64,000 nucleotides of DNA from Modicisalibacter xianhensis (lineage in GTDB: Bacteria > Pseudomonadota > Gammaproteobacteria > Pseudomonadales > Halomonadaceae): NCBI RefSeq assembly GCF_900113605.1, contig NZ_FOPY01000014.1:62001-126000 (forward strand), written 5' to 3'. Below are positions 52,597 through 60,820 of this stretch, piece after piece (within the stretch, counting starts at the first letter, position 1; every line of letters begins with the position of its first letter). The notes under the pieces are model-generated. The model was given only the letters and a program-made list of their open reading frames with translations, did no database searches and had not been told where the DNA came from. The position numbers and the translations under genes were made by a program.

Positions 52597-53642
52597 TTGT
52601 CTTCCTTCGATCCTTTGCTTTTCGTCGTCGGCGTTTGCCGTGCCTTTTGGTCAGCCAGTTGCTGGCGCAAATCCTCTTCTCGAGATTGGATGATCGCCAG
52701 TTGAGTTCTGGCTTCGGTCAGCTCCTGCTGGGTGTGAGCTAACTCATCGATCCGCTTATTCGCTGTCTTCAGCTCGCTACGTGCTTCACTGGCCGAGGCC
52801 TTGAATGTGTCTAGGTCAGTACGAAGCGCGGCATTCTCGCTCTGCAGCTCCTCATTGCGTTTCACTGCCGAGGCATTTTCTGCACGCAGGCTGGCATAGT
52901 CCTGCTGAAGGGAAGACAGGTCTTCGTTGACCGATTCGAGGGTCTGCTGAAGCCGCAGTTCCCGTTGGTTGGCAGCCTCCAGCTCCCGAGTAGCGGTCTT
53001 GAGTTCGCTTTCGAGGGTAGCCAATCGGGTACTGGTCTCGGCCTTCTCGTCTCGCAGCTTGTCGATCAGTGCTTGTTGCCGCTGACCTTCACCACGCATG
53101 GTCTCCAGCTGCTCATTCTGGCGGGCAAGTTGGTTATGCAGATCGGTGACGCGCTCCAGAGCATCCGCCGCCCTTTGCTTGGCCGTGGCATTCTCCGTCA
53201 TCAGGTTGTGGTTTTCGGCCGTCAGCTGCTCGATGCGCTTCTCATCCTGGTGGCCGTGCTCGCGCAATGTCGTGATGCTTGCCTCGAGGCGTTCGATTTC
53301 ACGCAGCGCCTCATCGCGCTCATCGTTGGCTGTTTTCTCACGCTGCTCTGACTCGGTGCGTATCCTCTCGACCTCTTCATCTGCGAGCTGGCTTGCAGAG
53401 CGCCACAGCTCGGCCCCGACCCGCTCCAGGACAGTACGGATCTCATTCGGCATTTCACGAACAGCAACGGCACTGACCTTCAAACTTTCGCGCCATTCCC
53501 TCATGACAGGTGAGATATGGGATAGGGAGCCACCCCCCAGGCGCTCGCGTACCTGCTCATTGGTGGGCCTGTCGATGCCTTCAGCAGCCAACTGCTCGGC
53601 AGCATCGAGGATGCGTTGACGGATTTCCGGCTTAATAGACAT
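52593..53642 (-). CDS. kfrA: KfrA-like plasmid DNA-binding coiled-coil protein
   Basis: A 349-residue protein. An N-terminal HTH domain (about 1-90; L-G-G-G-S-L-S-H-I-S motif, K-f-r-A_N type) is followed by a very long coiled coil (about 95-330) rich in Glu, Gln, Leu and Arg. KfrA of IncP plasmids binds its own operator and helps partition. The start at 53642 has AAGGAG upstream and lies just downstream of a perfect palindrome. The longer frame is not supported. Confidence 0.88.
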   Translation of the reverse strand: MSIKPEIRQRILDAAEQLAAEGIDRPTNEQVRERLGGGSLSHISPVMREWRESLKVSAVAVREMPNEIRTVLERVGAELWRSASQLADEEVERIRTESEQREKTANDERDEALREIERLEASITTLREHGHQDEKRIEQLTAENHNLMTENATAKQRAADALERVTDLHNQLARQNEQLETMRGEGQRQQALIDKLRDEKAETSTRLATLESELKTATRELEAANQRELRLQQTLESVNEDLSSLQQDYASLRAENASAVKRNEELQSENAALRTDLDTFKASASEARSELKTANKRIDELAHTQQELTEARTQLAIIQSREEDLRQQLADQKARQTPTTKSKGSKEDK

Positions 53643-53663
53643 GCTGGGCGGCTCCTTGTGTAT

Positions 53664-53694
53664 GTATTGTATGTACGTATTGTACATACAATAC
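53664..53694. promoter_or_regulatory. kfrA operator, perfect 13-bp inverted repeat
   Basis: GTATTGTATGTAC (53664-53676), 5-base gap, GTACATACAATAC (53682-53694), 22 bases before the kfrA start. This is the probable binding site for KfrA autorepression. Confidence 0.78.
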
Positions 53695-53782
53695 AAAATA
53701 CAGCAAACAATATCCTCTTCATCGATAAGCATGGTGCTGGCGCGGCCACCACCTAGATTACGATGTGTTGCCGGGGTTCAGC

Positions 53783-53966
53783 TGTGCAACATCCCCACCT
53801 TTCATGCTGACCACATGTTCGGTTGGAGCCCCGTGACGCTGCGATCGCAACTGCCAGCTGTGGCCAGTTATCGGTGCAACATCCCCACCGCTCCTGGTGC
53901 CCGGGGGGAGGGTGATTGGAAGTCAGCACACCCATAGAAATACGGTTGCTGTGCAACATCCCCACC
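53783..53966 (+). repeat. iteron group 1 (3 copies)
   Basis: Copies of TGTGCAACATCCCCACC at 53783-53799, 53873-53889 (first base changed) and 53950-53966, all in one direction, spaced 90 and 77 bases, between kfrA and ardC. Same repeat as in the origin at 55901-56539, so it may serve in copy control or handcuffing. Confidence 0.85.
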
Positions 53967-53982
53967 GCTGGATGCAGGTCAT

Positions 53983-54007
53983 AAAAAAGCCTCCCGGTTG
54001 GGAGGCT
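53983..54007 (-). terminator. terminator after ardC
   Basis: Arms AGCCTCCC (53988-53995) and GGGAGGCT (54000-54007) with a 4-base loop; on the minus strand it is followed by six T residues. 19 bases past the ardC stop. Confidence 0.8.
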
Positions 54008-54025
54008 GTTGAATGGTAAGGATAA

Positions 54026-54928
54026 TCAAGCTGCCGCGGTTGCTGCAGTTGAGTCATCTACTCCATCGATCAAGCCGCACTCTTGTGCCATTTGCTCGAT
54101 GAAGTTGACCGCTTTCTGCGCATCAGCCAGAGCACGGTCGATCTCTTTGGCCTGGTCACCTTTGAGCCGGGAAGCCCATCCAGTGAGGTAGGACGCCGAG
54201 TTTTCCGGGGTAGCAGGGAGGCCGAAGCGCATGGCAGCGAGCCAGGCGCCAGCTTCAGCCACTACTTCCTCTCGAGCGCGATCGCTCTTGTCCCGGTTGA
54301 GACGCGAGGCAGCTCCAGTTGCATGGATCAGCTCATGCAGGCCCGTGGCTGCGATTTCACTGACCTCATGGAACTGTTCGGGGCGAGGTAGGCGTATGCC
54401 GTCCGTAGAGGGCCTGTAGTAGGCCTTGTCGCCGCCCCAGCTCAGAGGGATGCCCGAAGCCTCAATCAGCCGTGCAACGAACTGCACGGGCTCAGGCTGG
54501 GCTTCTATGACAGGGGGCTTTGCAGCCTCTGTCAGTGGGTCCGCCAGCTGCTCCTCGTTGAAGACATAAAAGATCCGGTTCACGGGGATGACCTTCTCCT
54601 CCGTTGTCCCGTTTTCATTCTTCTCGCGCTTCTTGTGGAACTTCCAGAATTCCACCGGGGTGCCCTTCTCGCCCTTGCGGGGGTGAATGCCGAGATCCTT
54701 CGCTTGCTTGAAGGTTACCCAGGCAGGGCTGGTGTAGCCGCTTTTATCTGAAGCGATCCAGAGGCTAACAATGTTTGACCAGCCGGTATAGGCACGCCCT
54801 GAGGAGGCGTTATACGGCTGGCTCACATCCTTGTCGCCAGGCTTCCAAGGTTTCTGCCAAGGGGCTGTGCCTTCCATCAAGCCCTGGATGAGTGCTTCAC
54901 GGATACCATCGATTGCACGCTTGCTCAT
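54026..54928 (-). CDS. ardC: ArdC-like antirestriction protein (zincin)
   Basis: A 300-residue protein. The N-terminal ssDNA-binding domain (about 1-130; P-W-Q-K-P-W and W-V-T-F-K-Q-A motifs) is typical of ArdC/DUF1738. The C-terminal metallopeptidase-like domain carries H198-E-L-I-H202, with a further Glu about 20 residues on. These proteins protect incoming plasmid DNA from restriction. It has the third copy of the hairpin leader. ATG at 54928, with GAGGAG 9 bases upstream. Confidence 0.9.
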   Translation of the reverse strand: MSKRAIDGIREALIQGLMEGTAPWQKPWKPGDKDVSQPYNASSGRAYTGWSNIVSLWIASDKSGYTSPAWVTFKQAKDLGIHPRKGEKGTPVEFWKFHKKREKNENGTTEEKVIPVNRIFYVFNEEQLADPLTEAAKPPVIEAQPEPVQFVARLIEASGIPLSWGGDKAYYRPSTDGIRLPRPEQFHEVSEIAATGLHELIHATGAASRLNRDKSDRAREEVVAEAGAWLAAMRFGLPATPENSASYLTGWASRLKGDQAKEIDRALADAQKAVNFIEQMAQECGLIDGVDDSTAATAAA

Positions 54929-54973
54929 GATCCTACTCCTCTCTCATTCCTGCAGTAGCGCAGGTCTCAAGAG
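54929..54973 (-). ncRNA. radC-motif-like 5' leader (copy 3)
   Basis: Minus strand: TTGAGA, hairpin CCTGC (54960-54964)/GCAGG (54949-54953) with a 6-base loop, then AATGAGAGAGGAG, 8 bases before the ardC ATG. Confidence 0.65.
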
Positions 54974-55025
54974 GTGATAGGGCGCCAGGTGACAGCCATC
55001 AGTCAGTGATCCCCCTAACTTCCCT

Positions 55026-55061
55026 CGAGACCCGGCAACGGGAATGAGAGAGGAGAGTGAG
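55026..55061 (+). ncRNA. radC-motif-like 5' leader (copy 4)
   Basis: Plus strand: GAGA, hairpin CCCG (55031-55034), loop GCAA, CGGG (55039-55042), then AATGAGAGAGGAGAG and the radC-like ATG. The stem sequence differs from the other copies while the pairing is kept, which is covariation in favour of a structured RNA. Confidence 0.7.
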
Positions 55062-55637
55062 ATGAAACCCAGCAACCAAATGGATATGTTCGCGGCCGGG
55101 ACGACCGCAGCGGCTGTCGCTGAGCCAGCAAAACTCTATAGCCTGCCTGGAAAGGGAGCAGTTGAGACCACAGAGCAGCGCAGGGAGCGCGAGGATGCGG
55201 TTATCAGTGAGGCGCTGAACATTATCGAAACACGACTCATGGGCCAGTTTGAAGGCGATGGAGCGCTTCTGACGGCACCGTGGATCGTGGCCGACTACCT
55301 GAAGCTGAAGTATTCGGAGCTGCCTTATGAAGTGTTCTCAGTGACGTGGCTTAACTCACGGCACCGTGTCATTCAGCACGAAGAGCTGTTCCGAGGCACC
55401 CTGGCTCAAGCGCCTGTATTCCCTCGTGAGGTGGCTAGACGTGCGCTTGAGCTGAATGCAGCGTGTGTAGTCCTAAGCCATAACCATCCAGGTCAAGATC
55501 CTACCGAGAGCGATGCCGATCGCAAGATCACGAAGCGGCTCGAGGAGGTCCTGGGGATGATCGATGTTAGGGTGCTCGACCACATCATTGTGGGAGGCAC
55601 CGAGCATGTCAGCTTTGCAGAGAAGGGGCTGATATAA
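55062..55637 (+). CDS. radC: RadC-like JAB/MPN-domain protein
   Basis: A 191-residue plasmid-type RadC protein. The JAMM zinc motif is complete: H140-N-H142-P, then seven residues, S150-D-A-D153. The usual N-terminal HhH half of chromosomal RadC is missing, as in many plasmid versions; instead residues 1-50 are low complexity. It is divergent from ardC, both with the hairpin leader. Cellular role unsettled, possibly DNA-related or anti-defence. GGAGAG precedes the ATG. Confidence 0.92.
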   Translation: MKPSNQMDMFAAGTTAAAVAEPAKLYSLPGKGAVETTEQRREREDAVISEALNIIETRLMGQFEGDGALLTAPWIVADYLKLKYSELPYEVFSVTWLNSRHRVIQHEELFRGTLAQAPVFPREVARRALELNAACVVLSHNHPGQDPTESDADRKITKRLEEVLGMIDVRVLDHIIVGGTEHVSFAEKGLI

Positions 55638-55663
55638 CGCTAGCGGCCATGCCGTTTCCATAG

Positions 55664-55694
55664 CCCCTCAGCAGCGATGCTCGAGGGGTTTTTT
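55664..55694 (+). terminator. terminator after radC-like gene
   Basis: Stem CCCCTC/GAGGGG with an inner AGCA-GCGA-TGCT hairpin and six T residues, 26 bases after the stop. Confidence 0.85.
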
Positions 55695-55900
55695 AATGGC
55701 TATACTTAGAGGGCTGTTACGCTGCGATCCGTGGTTTATCTTCCTTGGTCATTCTTCCCGAGGATATGGCCTATCACCTCGAAGCCTCAATCTGTGGTTA
55801 ATACAAAAAGGTTCTAGGGATAAGGCGGGGGTAAGACAGGGTTACGGGCTGTTAAATGCGCCTCAAGCTGCTGAAAACTCGGGATAACCTTTCGATTATC

Positions 55901-56539
55901 GATGCAGCATTCCCACCGCTTGCTGTGCAACGTCCCCACCGCTTGCTGTGCAACGTTCCCACCTAGACCTTCAACTTATCCTTTCGATGTCCACAGAAAA
56001 CGGGATTTTGTCCACATTTCGGCTCGTTTCGTCATCTTCTGTGCAACATTCCCACCTGCTAATTGAATGGCATACCGGGTTGACAGATTCCTCGCGCTTC
56101 GATTCTTGCTAACTATGCAACATCCCCACCTAGGATTGATGCCGAAAAAGCTGGTCAAAAAATGATCTGTGCAATGTCCCCACCGAACGGATGCAACATC
56201 CCCACCTATCCAACGTCACTTTTCCACAGCCTTACCCACAGTAAATGTGGATACGTGAGACAGCCTTGCCGAGCATTTATACCGTTAACATTTGTGACTA
56301 TGCGAGCTGTTGCCAGCTTCAGTCATCAAGGTGGCACAGATCGATGCCCTGGGCCAGGCAAGGAGTAGGCAGATTTCACTTTCAAAGGACTGGTGATCAT
56401 TTCCAGCAGGTGATAGCTGGAAGAAGGCACAAGCCTGCTGTGCAACGTTCCCACCTAGGCGGTCCTGCCCTATGGATGTCTGTGAAGAGGTAGCCGCATG
56501 GTACGGGGAGGGAAGGTTTTCCTGTGCAGCATTCCCACC
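55901..56539 (+). other. oriV: replication origin with nine iterons and DnaA-box-like sites
   Basis: Iterons of the TGTGCAACATYCCCACC type lie at 55901, 55924, 55947, 56040, 56114, 56168, 56190, 56439 and 56523 (17 bases each), all in one direction. Five are spaced 22-23 bases from a neighbour, two helical turns. Between them are GTCCACA twice (near 55988 and 56010), TTTCCACAG (near 56221) and TGTGGATAC (near 56246), close to the DnaA box. An AT-richer stretch lies at 55970-56160. The repA-like gene is 400 bases away. The first region, 55695-55900, holds no supported gene. Confidence 0.88.
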
Positions 56540-56608
56540 GAATCGAGAGAGGGCTCAATAGCTCAAACCTGCAGGGCTGGCGCGGTGGCAGCGGGATCAA
56601 AGGGTAGG

Positions 56609-56902
56609 TCAGTTGCTCGTGTCCTTGCCGTCAGTGTCGAATGCCTGATAGATGGCCCAATCGGGCTTGTGTGGCTCAGCAGAGGTTGAATACGGCTCGT
56701 AAAAATCCGCATGGGGCAGGTCGTATCCGATGAGAGCATCACTCATCGAGGCCCTGTCCCGAACGCGCTTATATGCTGCCCAAGCGTCAGCCGGCCGCGC
56801 ACTGCCGGCTTATCGGCACCATGCCGCACGCTCGTAGCGTGAACATTGATTCCACCATTCCATCCCGTCTGCTTCTTCCTGGGCCAGCTCTCGATCACTC
56901 AT
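56609..56902 (-). pseudogene. small plasmid gene interrupted by an in-frame TAA
   Basis: From the ATG at 56902 the frame encodes M-S-D-R-E-L-A-Q-E-E-A-D-G-M-E-W-W then A-A-W-C-R and a TAA (56810-56812). Without a frame change it continues A-G-S-A-R-P-A-D-A-W-A-A-Y-K-R and runs 65 more codons to 56609. An internal ATG at 56746 could start a 45-residue product. The coherent coding look on both sides suggests a 97-codon gene with one nonsense change or a sequencing error. Function unknown. Confidence 0.55.
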
Positions 56903-56949
56903 GGCAATTTCCAAACCATCCTGTTATTTCCAGTGGCAGCAAACTTTAA

Positions 56950-57984
56950 TTATAGTGTAGCCTCCTCGCCGATCTCGCGAAGATCGCTTTTCAGGCGAAT
57001 AGAGTTGCTTTTATAGTTTGCCCGCTTCACTGTTTTTACAAATTTATCAGTCGGATAAATTGCATAGTGTATATCGACTAGTTTTTTGCCTTCTGTGATG
57101 CGCTTTGCCTTGTAGCTGGCTACCACTTCATGTTCAACAAGCACATCAAGGGCGATCTTCATGGCGCGTACATTGCTGCCCATGCGATCGGAAAGCCCGC
57201 GAGGGCTGCCTGCCAGGTATGAAACTAGGCGAGGGGTGTAGGGGTCTCGGGCTGACGCCTGGCTCCAATAGTGGCTCATACGCTTATGTATATAGCGAGC
57301 GAGAGGGCTCTTAATCGACATCGATGTGCGGTAGTCATACAAGCGAAACGTCTGTTTTTGAATACTCTCGGTGACTAAAGGGTTAAACTGCACATAGCAT
57401 TTAGTATCACCTTCGCGCATCTGTATATCCTTCCGAGTGGTTAAACCGACCATGGGGAAGAAACTAGAGGAGATGACTGTTTCATTGTCATGCGTGACAG
57501 TTTCAAGCTGGGCACCACGGCAAACTAGAATAGCCTCTTTTATTTCGCTGAGTTTAAACTCGTGATTATTTCTACGTAGCTCTGCCCGCAGCTCATAGAA
57601 AGTGAAAAGCACACCCGCTTTTCCATCGATCATGGCAATGCCGCCATTGACCGCTAACTTCCTAAGGGCGTCCTCGATAATCTCCTCGCGCTCGCCAGGA
57701 TAAACAAGCTCGTGCTTGCCTTTGCTGTTTTCAATGATGGCAGGTTTGACTTTAACCTTAATGGTGCGATCGCCAATACGACATTCACGCTCCCTAACGG
57801 CATTCGTGAGATCACTAAAACGACGCCGTTTTTCGAGCGAATATTTGGGTAAAGCATCATAAATGTCGATGCTGTTGCTATAATCCTTATCCCTTTCATC
57901 CTGCAGGCTGAAAAGGTCAAGCTGGGGTGGTTTGTTAACCGACACCGCTTGTATGTCCTTGTCCTTATTGCTTTTGCTGGCCAT
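56950..57984 (-). CDS. repA: plasmid replication initiator protein (RepA-like)
   Basis: A 344-residue initiator with the winged-helix pattern of iteron-binding Rep proteins: Y-D-Y-R-T-S-M-S-I-K-S-P-L-A-R-Y-I-H-K-R-M-S near residue 215, and S-D-R-M-G-S-N-V-R-A-M-K near 265. It should bind the iterons at 55901-56539 downstream of it. Base composition is clearly more AT-rich than in the neighbours. The upstream mvaT-like gene ends 33 bases before it in the same direction, so the two may be cotranscribed. Confidence 0.85.
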   Translation of the reverse strand: MASKSNKDKDIQAVSVNKPPQLDLFSLQDERDKDYSNSIDIYDALPKYSLEKRRRFSDLTNAVRERECRIGDRTIKVKVKPAIIENSKGKHELVYPGEREEIIEDALRKLAVNGGIAMIDGKAGVLFTFYELRAELRRNNHEFKLSEIKEAILVCRGAQLETVTHDNETVISSSFFPMVGLTTRKDIQMREGDTKCYVQFNPLVTESIQKQTFRLYDYRTSMSIKSPLARYIHKRMSHYWSQASARDPYTPRLVSYLAGSPRGLSDRMGSNVRAMKIALDVLVEHEVVASYKAKRITEGKKLVDIHYAIYPTDKFVKTVKRANYKSNSIRLKSDLREIGEEATL

Positions 57985-58017
57985 TTTAAACCCCTGTCAG
58001 CCTGCCGGTTAAAGCGT

Positions 58018-58374
58018 TTATCTCTCTTCGATTAGCCAAGAATCTACGGTCTCAGCCCCATGTTGATCCTTCCATTTCTTCAGGATCTTATGATTTCCGC
58101 CCCTTGTCTCAACAGTCTCGCCGCTGATTGGGTTACGATATACCTTTAATTTACGTTTTTTTCGGCGAGCGGGAGTTTCGCTACTATTCTCCCCAGGAGA
58201 AAGTAAACGTAATACGTCGCTACCTGATTTATCAAACTCTTGCATCAATCCTTTTAACTTATCAAGAAAGTCTTTTTCTTTCTTGAATTCATCACGACTT
58301 TCGAGCGCTTGTAGCTCGGTACTCAAAGATGCGGCTTGCTCCTGGAGCAGTTGGTAGTGACGCAATAGGGACAT
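58018..58374 (-). CDS. MvaT/MvaU-type H-NS-like silencer
   Basis: A 118-residue nucleoid protein. An N-terminal coiled coil (about 1-58, dimerisation) and basic linker (R-R-K-K-R-K-L-K) precede the C-terminal DNA-binding domain with the MvaT signature E-T-R-G-G-N-H-K-I-L-K-K-W, whose Arg-Gly-Asn part is the AT-pincer. Plasmid-encoded MvaT (Pmr-like) proteins silence AT-rich DNA and reduce the cost of carriage. The ATG at 58374 follows AGGA by 6 bases. Confidence 0.9.
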   Translation of the reverse strand: MSLLRHYQLLQEQAASLSTELQALESRDEFKKEKDFLDKLKGLMQEFDKSGSDVLRLLSPGENSSETPARRKKRKLKVYRNPISGETVETRGGNHKILKKWKDQHGAETVDSWLIEER

Positions 58375-58796
58375 GGGTATCCTAAGGATAGTAATTGAAA
58401 GTGTGCAAAGCACATTTTGCGGGTATCGCCGGTCCCTGTCAACGAGGCGTAGTCCATGGAAGGTGAACGTCGCGTCAACGCTAAGCCATCCAGCATCATG
58501 AGCGCAAGCGCTACCAAAACGGTCCTCTCTCGCGAAATTTCACCGGCTAGGCATCTGCTGAAGCTCCAGATTTTGCGTACAGCGGCGCAAAAATCGCGAT
58601 AAATTGACTGATAGCGCTTCTATATCAAATAGATACGGATATTTTTACCCTCGGTAAGTGACCTTGAAATTGGCTCATTTTCGACCTGATTCTGGCTCTT
58701 TCTATCTCTACTTATTAAAATAACTCTTTAAGAAAGTAGAGAAGGGTAATGAAGCCGTGTAGGCTGACTTCAAGCCCAACGATAAGGACCAGCTGA
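58375..58796. other. AT-rich divergent promoter region
   Basis: No gene. The stretch 58560-58740 is markedly AT-rich, with several TATAAT- and TTGAC-like words, and lies between the minus-strand mvaT-repA pair and the plus-strand recombinase operon. It is a natural target for MvaT autoregulation. Confidence 0.5.
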
Positions 58797-59093
58797 ATGA
58801 CCTGGAAGGCCATCTTCACCCTTGCCGTTGTCACCGACACCCTCGTGCTGGCCATCGACCAGAATGGACCGCGATCGGTGACCAATGATGCCCAGGGAGT
58901 CATCGATCGTATCAACGCTGACATAGGCGGGCTCGGCAAGCGCCGGATCTTCTATCGTGACACGGAAGGCCGGTTCGATGAGCTGCGGGTCGAAGGCGGG
59001 GTGTTCAAGGGTTTCTCGCCCTGTTCCGAACATCAGCAAGAGGCCTTTGCCAGCTGGTGCCGAAACGCATCCCAGACGGGCGCCATCGGCTAG
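58797..59093 (+). CDS. hypothetical protein upstream of the recombinase operon
   Basis: A 98-residue protein. A hydrophobic N-terminal stretch (about 5-20) might be a strand of an alpha/beta fold, not a clear signal. The middle is charged, and C-S-E-H-Q-Q and C-R-N near the end include two Cys. AAGGA lies 9 bases before the ATG. It heads a four-gene set with the recombinase. Not recognised. Confidence 0.6.
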   Translation: MTWKAIFTLAVVTDTLVLAIDQNGPRSVTNDAQGVIDRINADIGGLGKRRIFYRDTEGRFDELRVEGGVFKGFSPCSEHQQEAFASWCRNASQTGAIG

Positions 59094-59137
59094 CCCCTGA
59101 CCAAAGCAAAGAATCACAACGACACAGGAGCATCTGG

Positions 59138-59461
59138 ATGTTCGATCATTCGATAATGCCGCCTCGAGCAGGATATACAGTTCTCAGCACCAACGACTTC
59201 ATGGCCATCCTTCGGGACACGGGCGAAATCGTCAATGTCCTGGATGACGCTGACTCTGTGCTCGAGCACTTGAGCCACACCCTTCCGGGCGGGCTTCGTC
59301 GCCAGCGTGTCTACGTCGAGGCGGCGCCAGGCTCAACAGAATTCCATGAGCTAGTGCATCAGGGCGGGGATCTCCTCGAGGTCGTGGCGTGCTCTGCCGA
59401 CCAGGCTGATCATTTGCAGCGACTCGTTGCTGGCGCGGGAGGGAGTGGCTGGAATGGCTGA
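59138..59461 (+). CDS. hypothetical protein overlapping the recombinase gene
   Basis: A 107-residue, soluble, acidic protein without known motif. CAGGAG lies 8 bases before the ATG. Its last eight bases overlap the start of the recombinase gene, so they are translationally coupled. The name cannot be improved without a search. Confidence 0.65.
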   Translation: MFDHSIMPPRAGYTVLSTNDFMAILRDTGEIVNVLDDADSVLEHLSHTLPGGLRRQRVYVEAAPGSTEFHELVHQGGDLLEVVACSADQADHLQRLVAGAGGSGWNG

Positions 59462-60410
59462 CTCCTTGGCGATCGTTCCTAGCTCTACTACAGGGAACCT
59501 GGCCATAGCAGCCGATTCATTGGCAGAGGCCAAAGGAAACCCTGCGCTTTCTTACCTTATGGGTCTCGGCTCGCGCCGAAGCCGGATTACGATGCGATCG
59601 CACCTCCTACACATTGCTCACCTGAGCGGTGGACACGACATCAAGAGCTGCCCGTGGCATCTGCTTCGACGTGAACATGTACGATCGATTATCGAGCTGT
59701 TGAGCGAGCTGGATAAGGCTCCCGCGACCATCAATACATCGCTGTCCGCGATGAAGGGTGTGGCTCGTGAGGCTTGGGTCGCTGGTCGCATGGACAGTGA
59801 AAGCTATCAGCAGATCAATGATCTGAAGTCAGTTCGGGGCTCGAGGTTGCCTAAGGGCATCCACTTGGATGATGTCACGATCCGTGCCCTTTGTTCCGCA
59901 TGCGAAACAGACGAGACCCCCAAAGGGGAGCGAGATGCCGTCTTGCTTCATTTGCTGGTCAATACTGGGTTGCGACGTTCGGAGTCTGTCTCCATTGACC
60001 TAGAGATGATCGACCGCGGCCGGCAATCGATCAGGATAGTGGGCAAGGGCAACAAGGAACGTCTCGTCTTCATGCCCAAGGATACGTTCCTGAGAGTCAC
60101 GGCATGGCAAAGTAAGCTAGGGCGAGATACCGGCCCGTTGTTCACCAGGGTGCGTCGCCACGGGGTTATCACAGACCATCGCATAACCGATCAGGCCGTG
60201 TACTTCATCATCAAAGAGAGGGCCGCTCAGGCGGGCGTCGAGGAATGCGCACCGCATGACTTCCGGCGCACATTCGCCACGAACATGCTGGATCGAGGCA
60301 TTGACGTTCTCACTGTGCAATACGCTTTGGGCCATACCAACCTGGCCACCACGCAACGCTATGACCGTAGCGCCGAAAGACGCCTTGAGGAGGCGATGAA
60401 AGGGATATGA
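59454..60410 (+). CDS. XerC/D-like tyrosine recombinase
   Basis: A 318-residue enzyme with full catalytic set: R174 in T-G-L-R-R-S-E, Lys near 200 in G-K-G-N-K-E, H268-D-F-R271, H294 in L-G-H-T-N and nucleophile Y303 in Q-R-Y. The start follows GGGAG. It is unrelated to the island recombinases in size and style. On a plasmid close to par genes it may resolve dimers; a mobile role is possible. It overlaps genes on both sides. Confidence 0.92.
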   Translation: MADSLAIVPSSTTGNLAIAADSLAEAKGNPALSYLMGLGSRRSRITMRSHLLHIAHLSGGHDIKSCPWHLLRREHVRSIIELLSELDKAPATINTSLSAMKGVAREAWVAGRMDSESYQQINDLKSVRGSRLPKGIHLDDVTIRALCSACETDETPKGERDAVLLHLLVNTGLRRSESVSIDLEMIDRGRQSIRIVGKGNKERLVFMPKDTFLRVTAWQSKLGRDTGPLFTRVRRHGVITDHRITDQAVYFIIKERAAQAGVEECAPHDFRRTFATNMLDRGIDVLTVQYALGHTNLATTQRYDRSAERRLEEAMKGI

Positions 60411-60775
60411 CACTTCAAGCCAAGGCCTCAGCTGAAGTCGTGGACGTGATCCAACGCCTGGCAGAGGGCGGAATTTCCTTCAGCGCCAGCCACGATGGCC
60501 CAGCTGGGAAAACCACCGTGACGCTAACTCCAAAGCAGCTCGAGCTATTCTGGTGCGATCCGGCCGCGGCTTTCGCCAGTGTCTATGGTGTCAGTCGCAG
60601 TGAATACATCGCCTGGCATGAATCCGGGTACATGGTTCGATGTTCTGAGCTTACCTCAAAGGGCAAAAGGTGCCGTAACGCTGCCGTCGATGCGCATCTG
60701 GTGCCTTCGCCAGACCGCTGGGTGGCCATGCAGGGTGGGTATTGCAAAATCCACAGCGAAGGGTGGAACGGATAA
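60407..60775 (+). CDS. hypothetical protein coupled to the recombinase
   Basis: A 122-residue protein. It has a C-x9-C-x-N pattern (R-C-S-E-L… R-C-R-N) and a later Y-C-K-I-H, so C-C-C-H could bind zinc. The start overlaps the recombinase stop (ATGA). Possibly a recombination directionality or DNA-binding helper, but unproven. Confidence 0.7.
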   Translation: MTLQAKASAEVVDVIQRLAEGGISFSASHDGPAGKTTVTLTPKQLELFWCDPAAAFASVYGVSRSEYIAWHESGYMVRCSELTSKGKRCRNAAVDAHLVPSPDRWVAMQGGYCKIHSEGWNG

Positions 60776-60800
60776 AAAAAGGGAGCCCAGCGGGGCTCCC
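60774..60800 (-). terminator. terminator between convergent genes
   Basis: Hairpin GGGAGCCC/GGGGCTCCC (60781-60800); on the minus strand followed by seven T residues, so it ends the parA-parB-HTH transcript. On the plus strand it has no T run. Confidence 0.8.
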
Positions 60801-60820
60801 TGTCGGTATTGCTTGGCCCT

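Noticed and set aside
55901-56539. CRISPR array
   Set aside because: Repeats are only 17 bp, with irregular and mostly tiny spacing, next to repA; they fit iterons.
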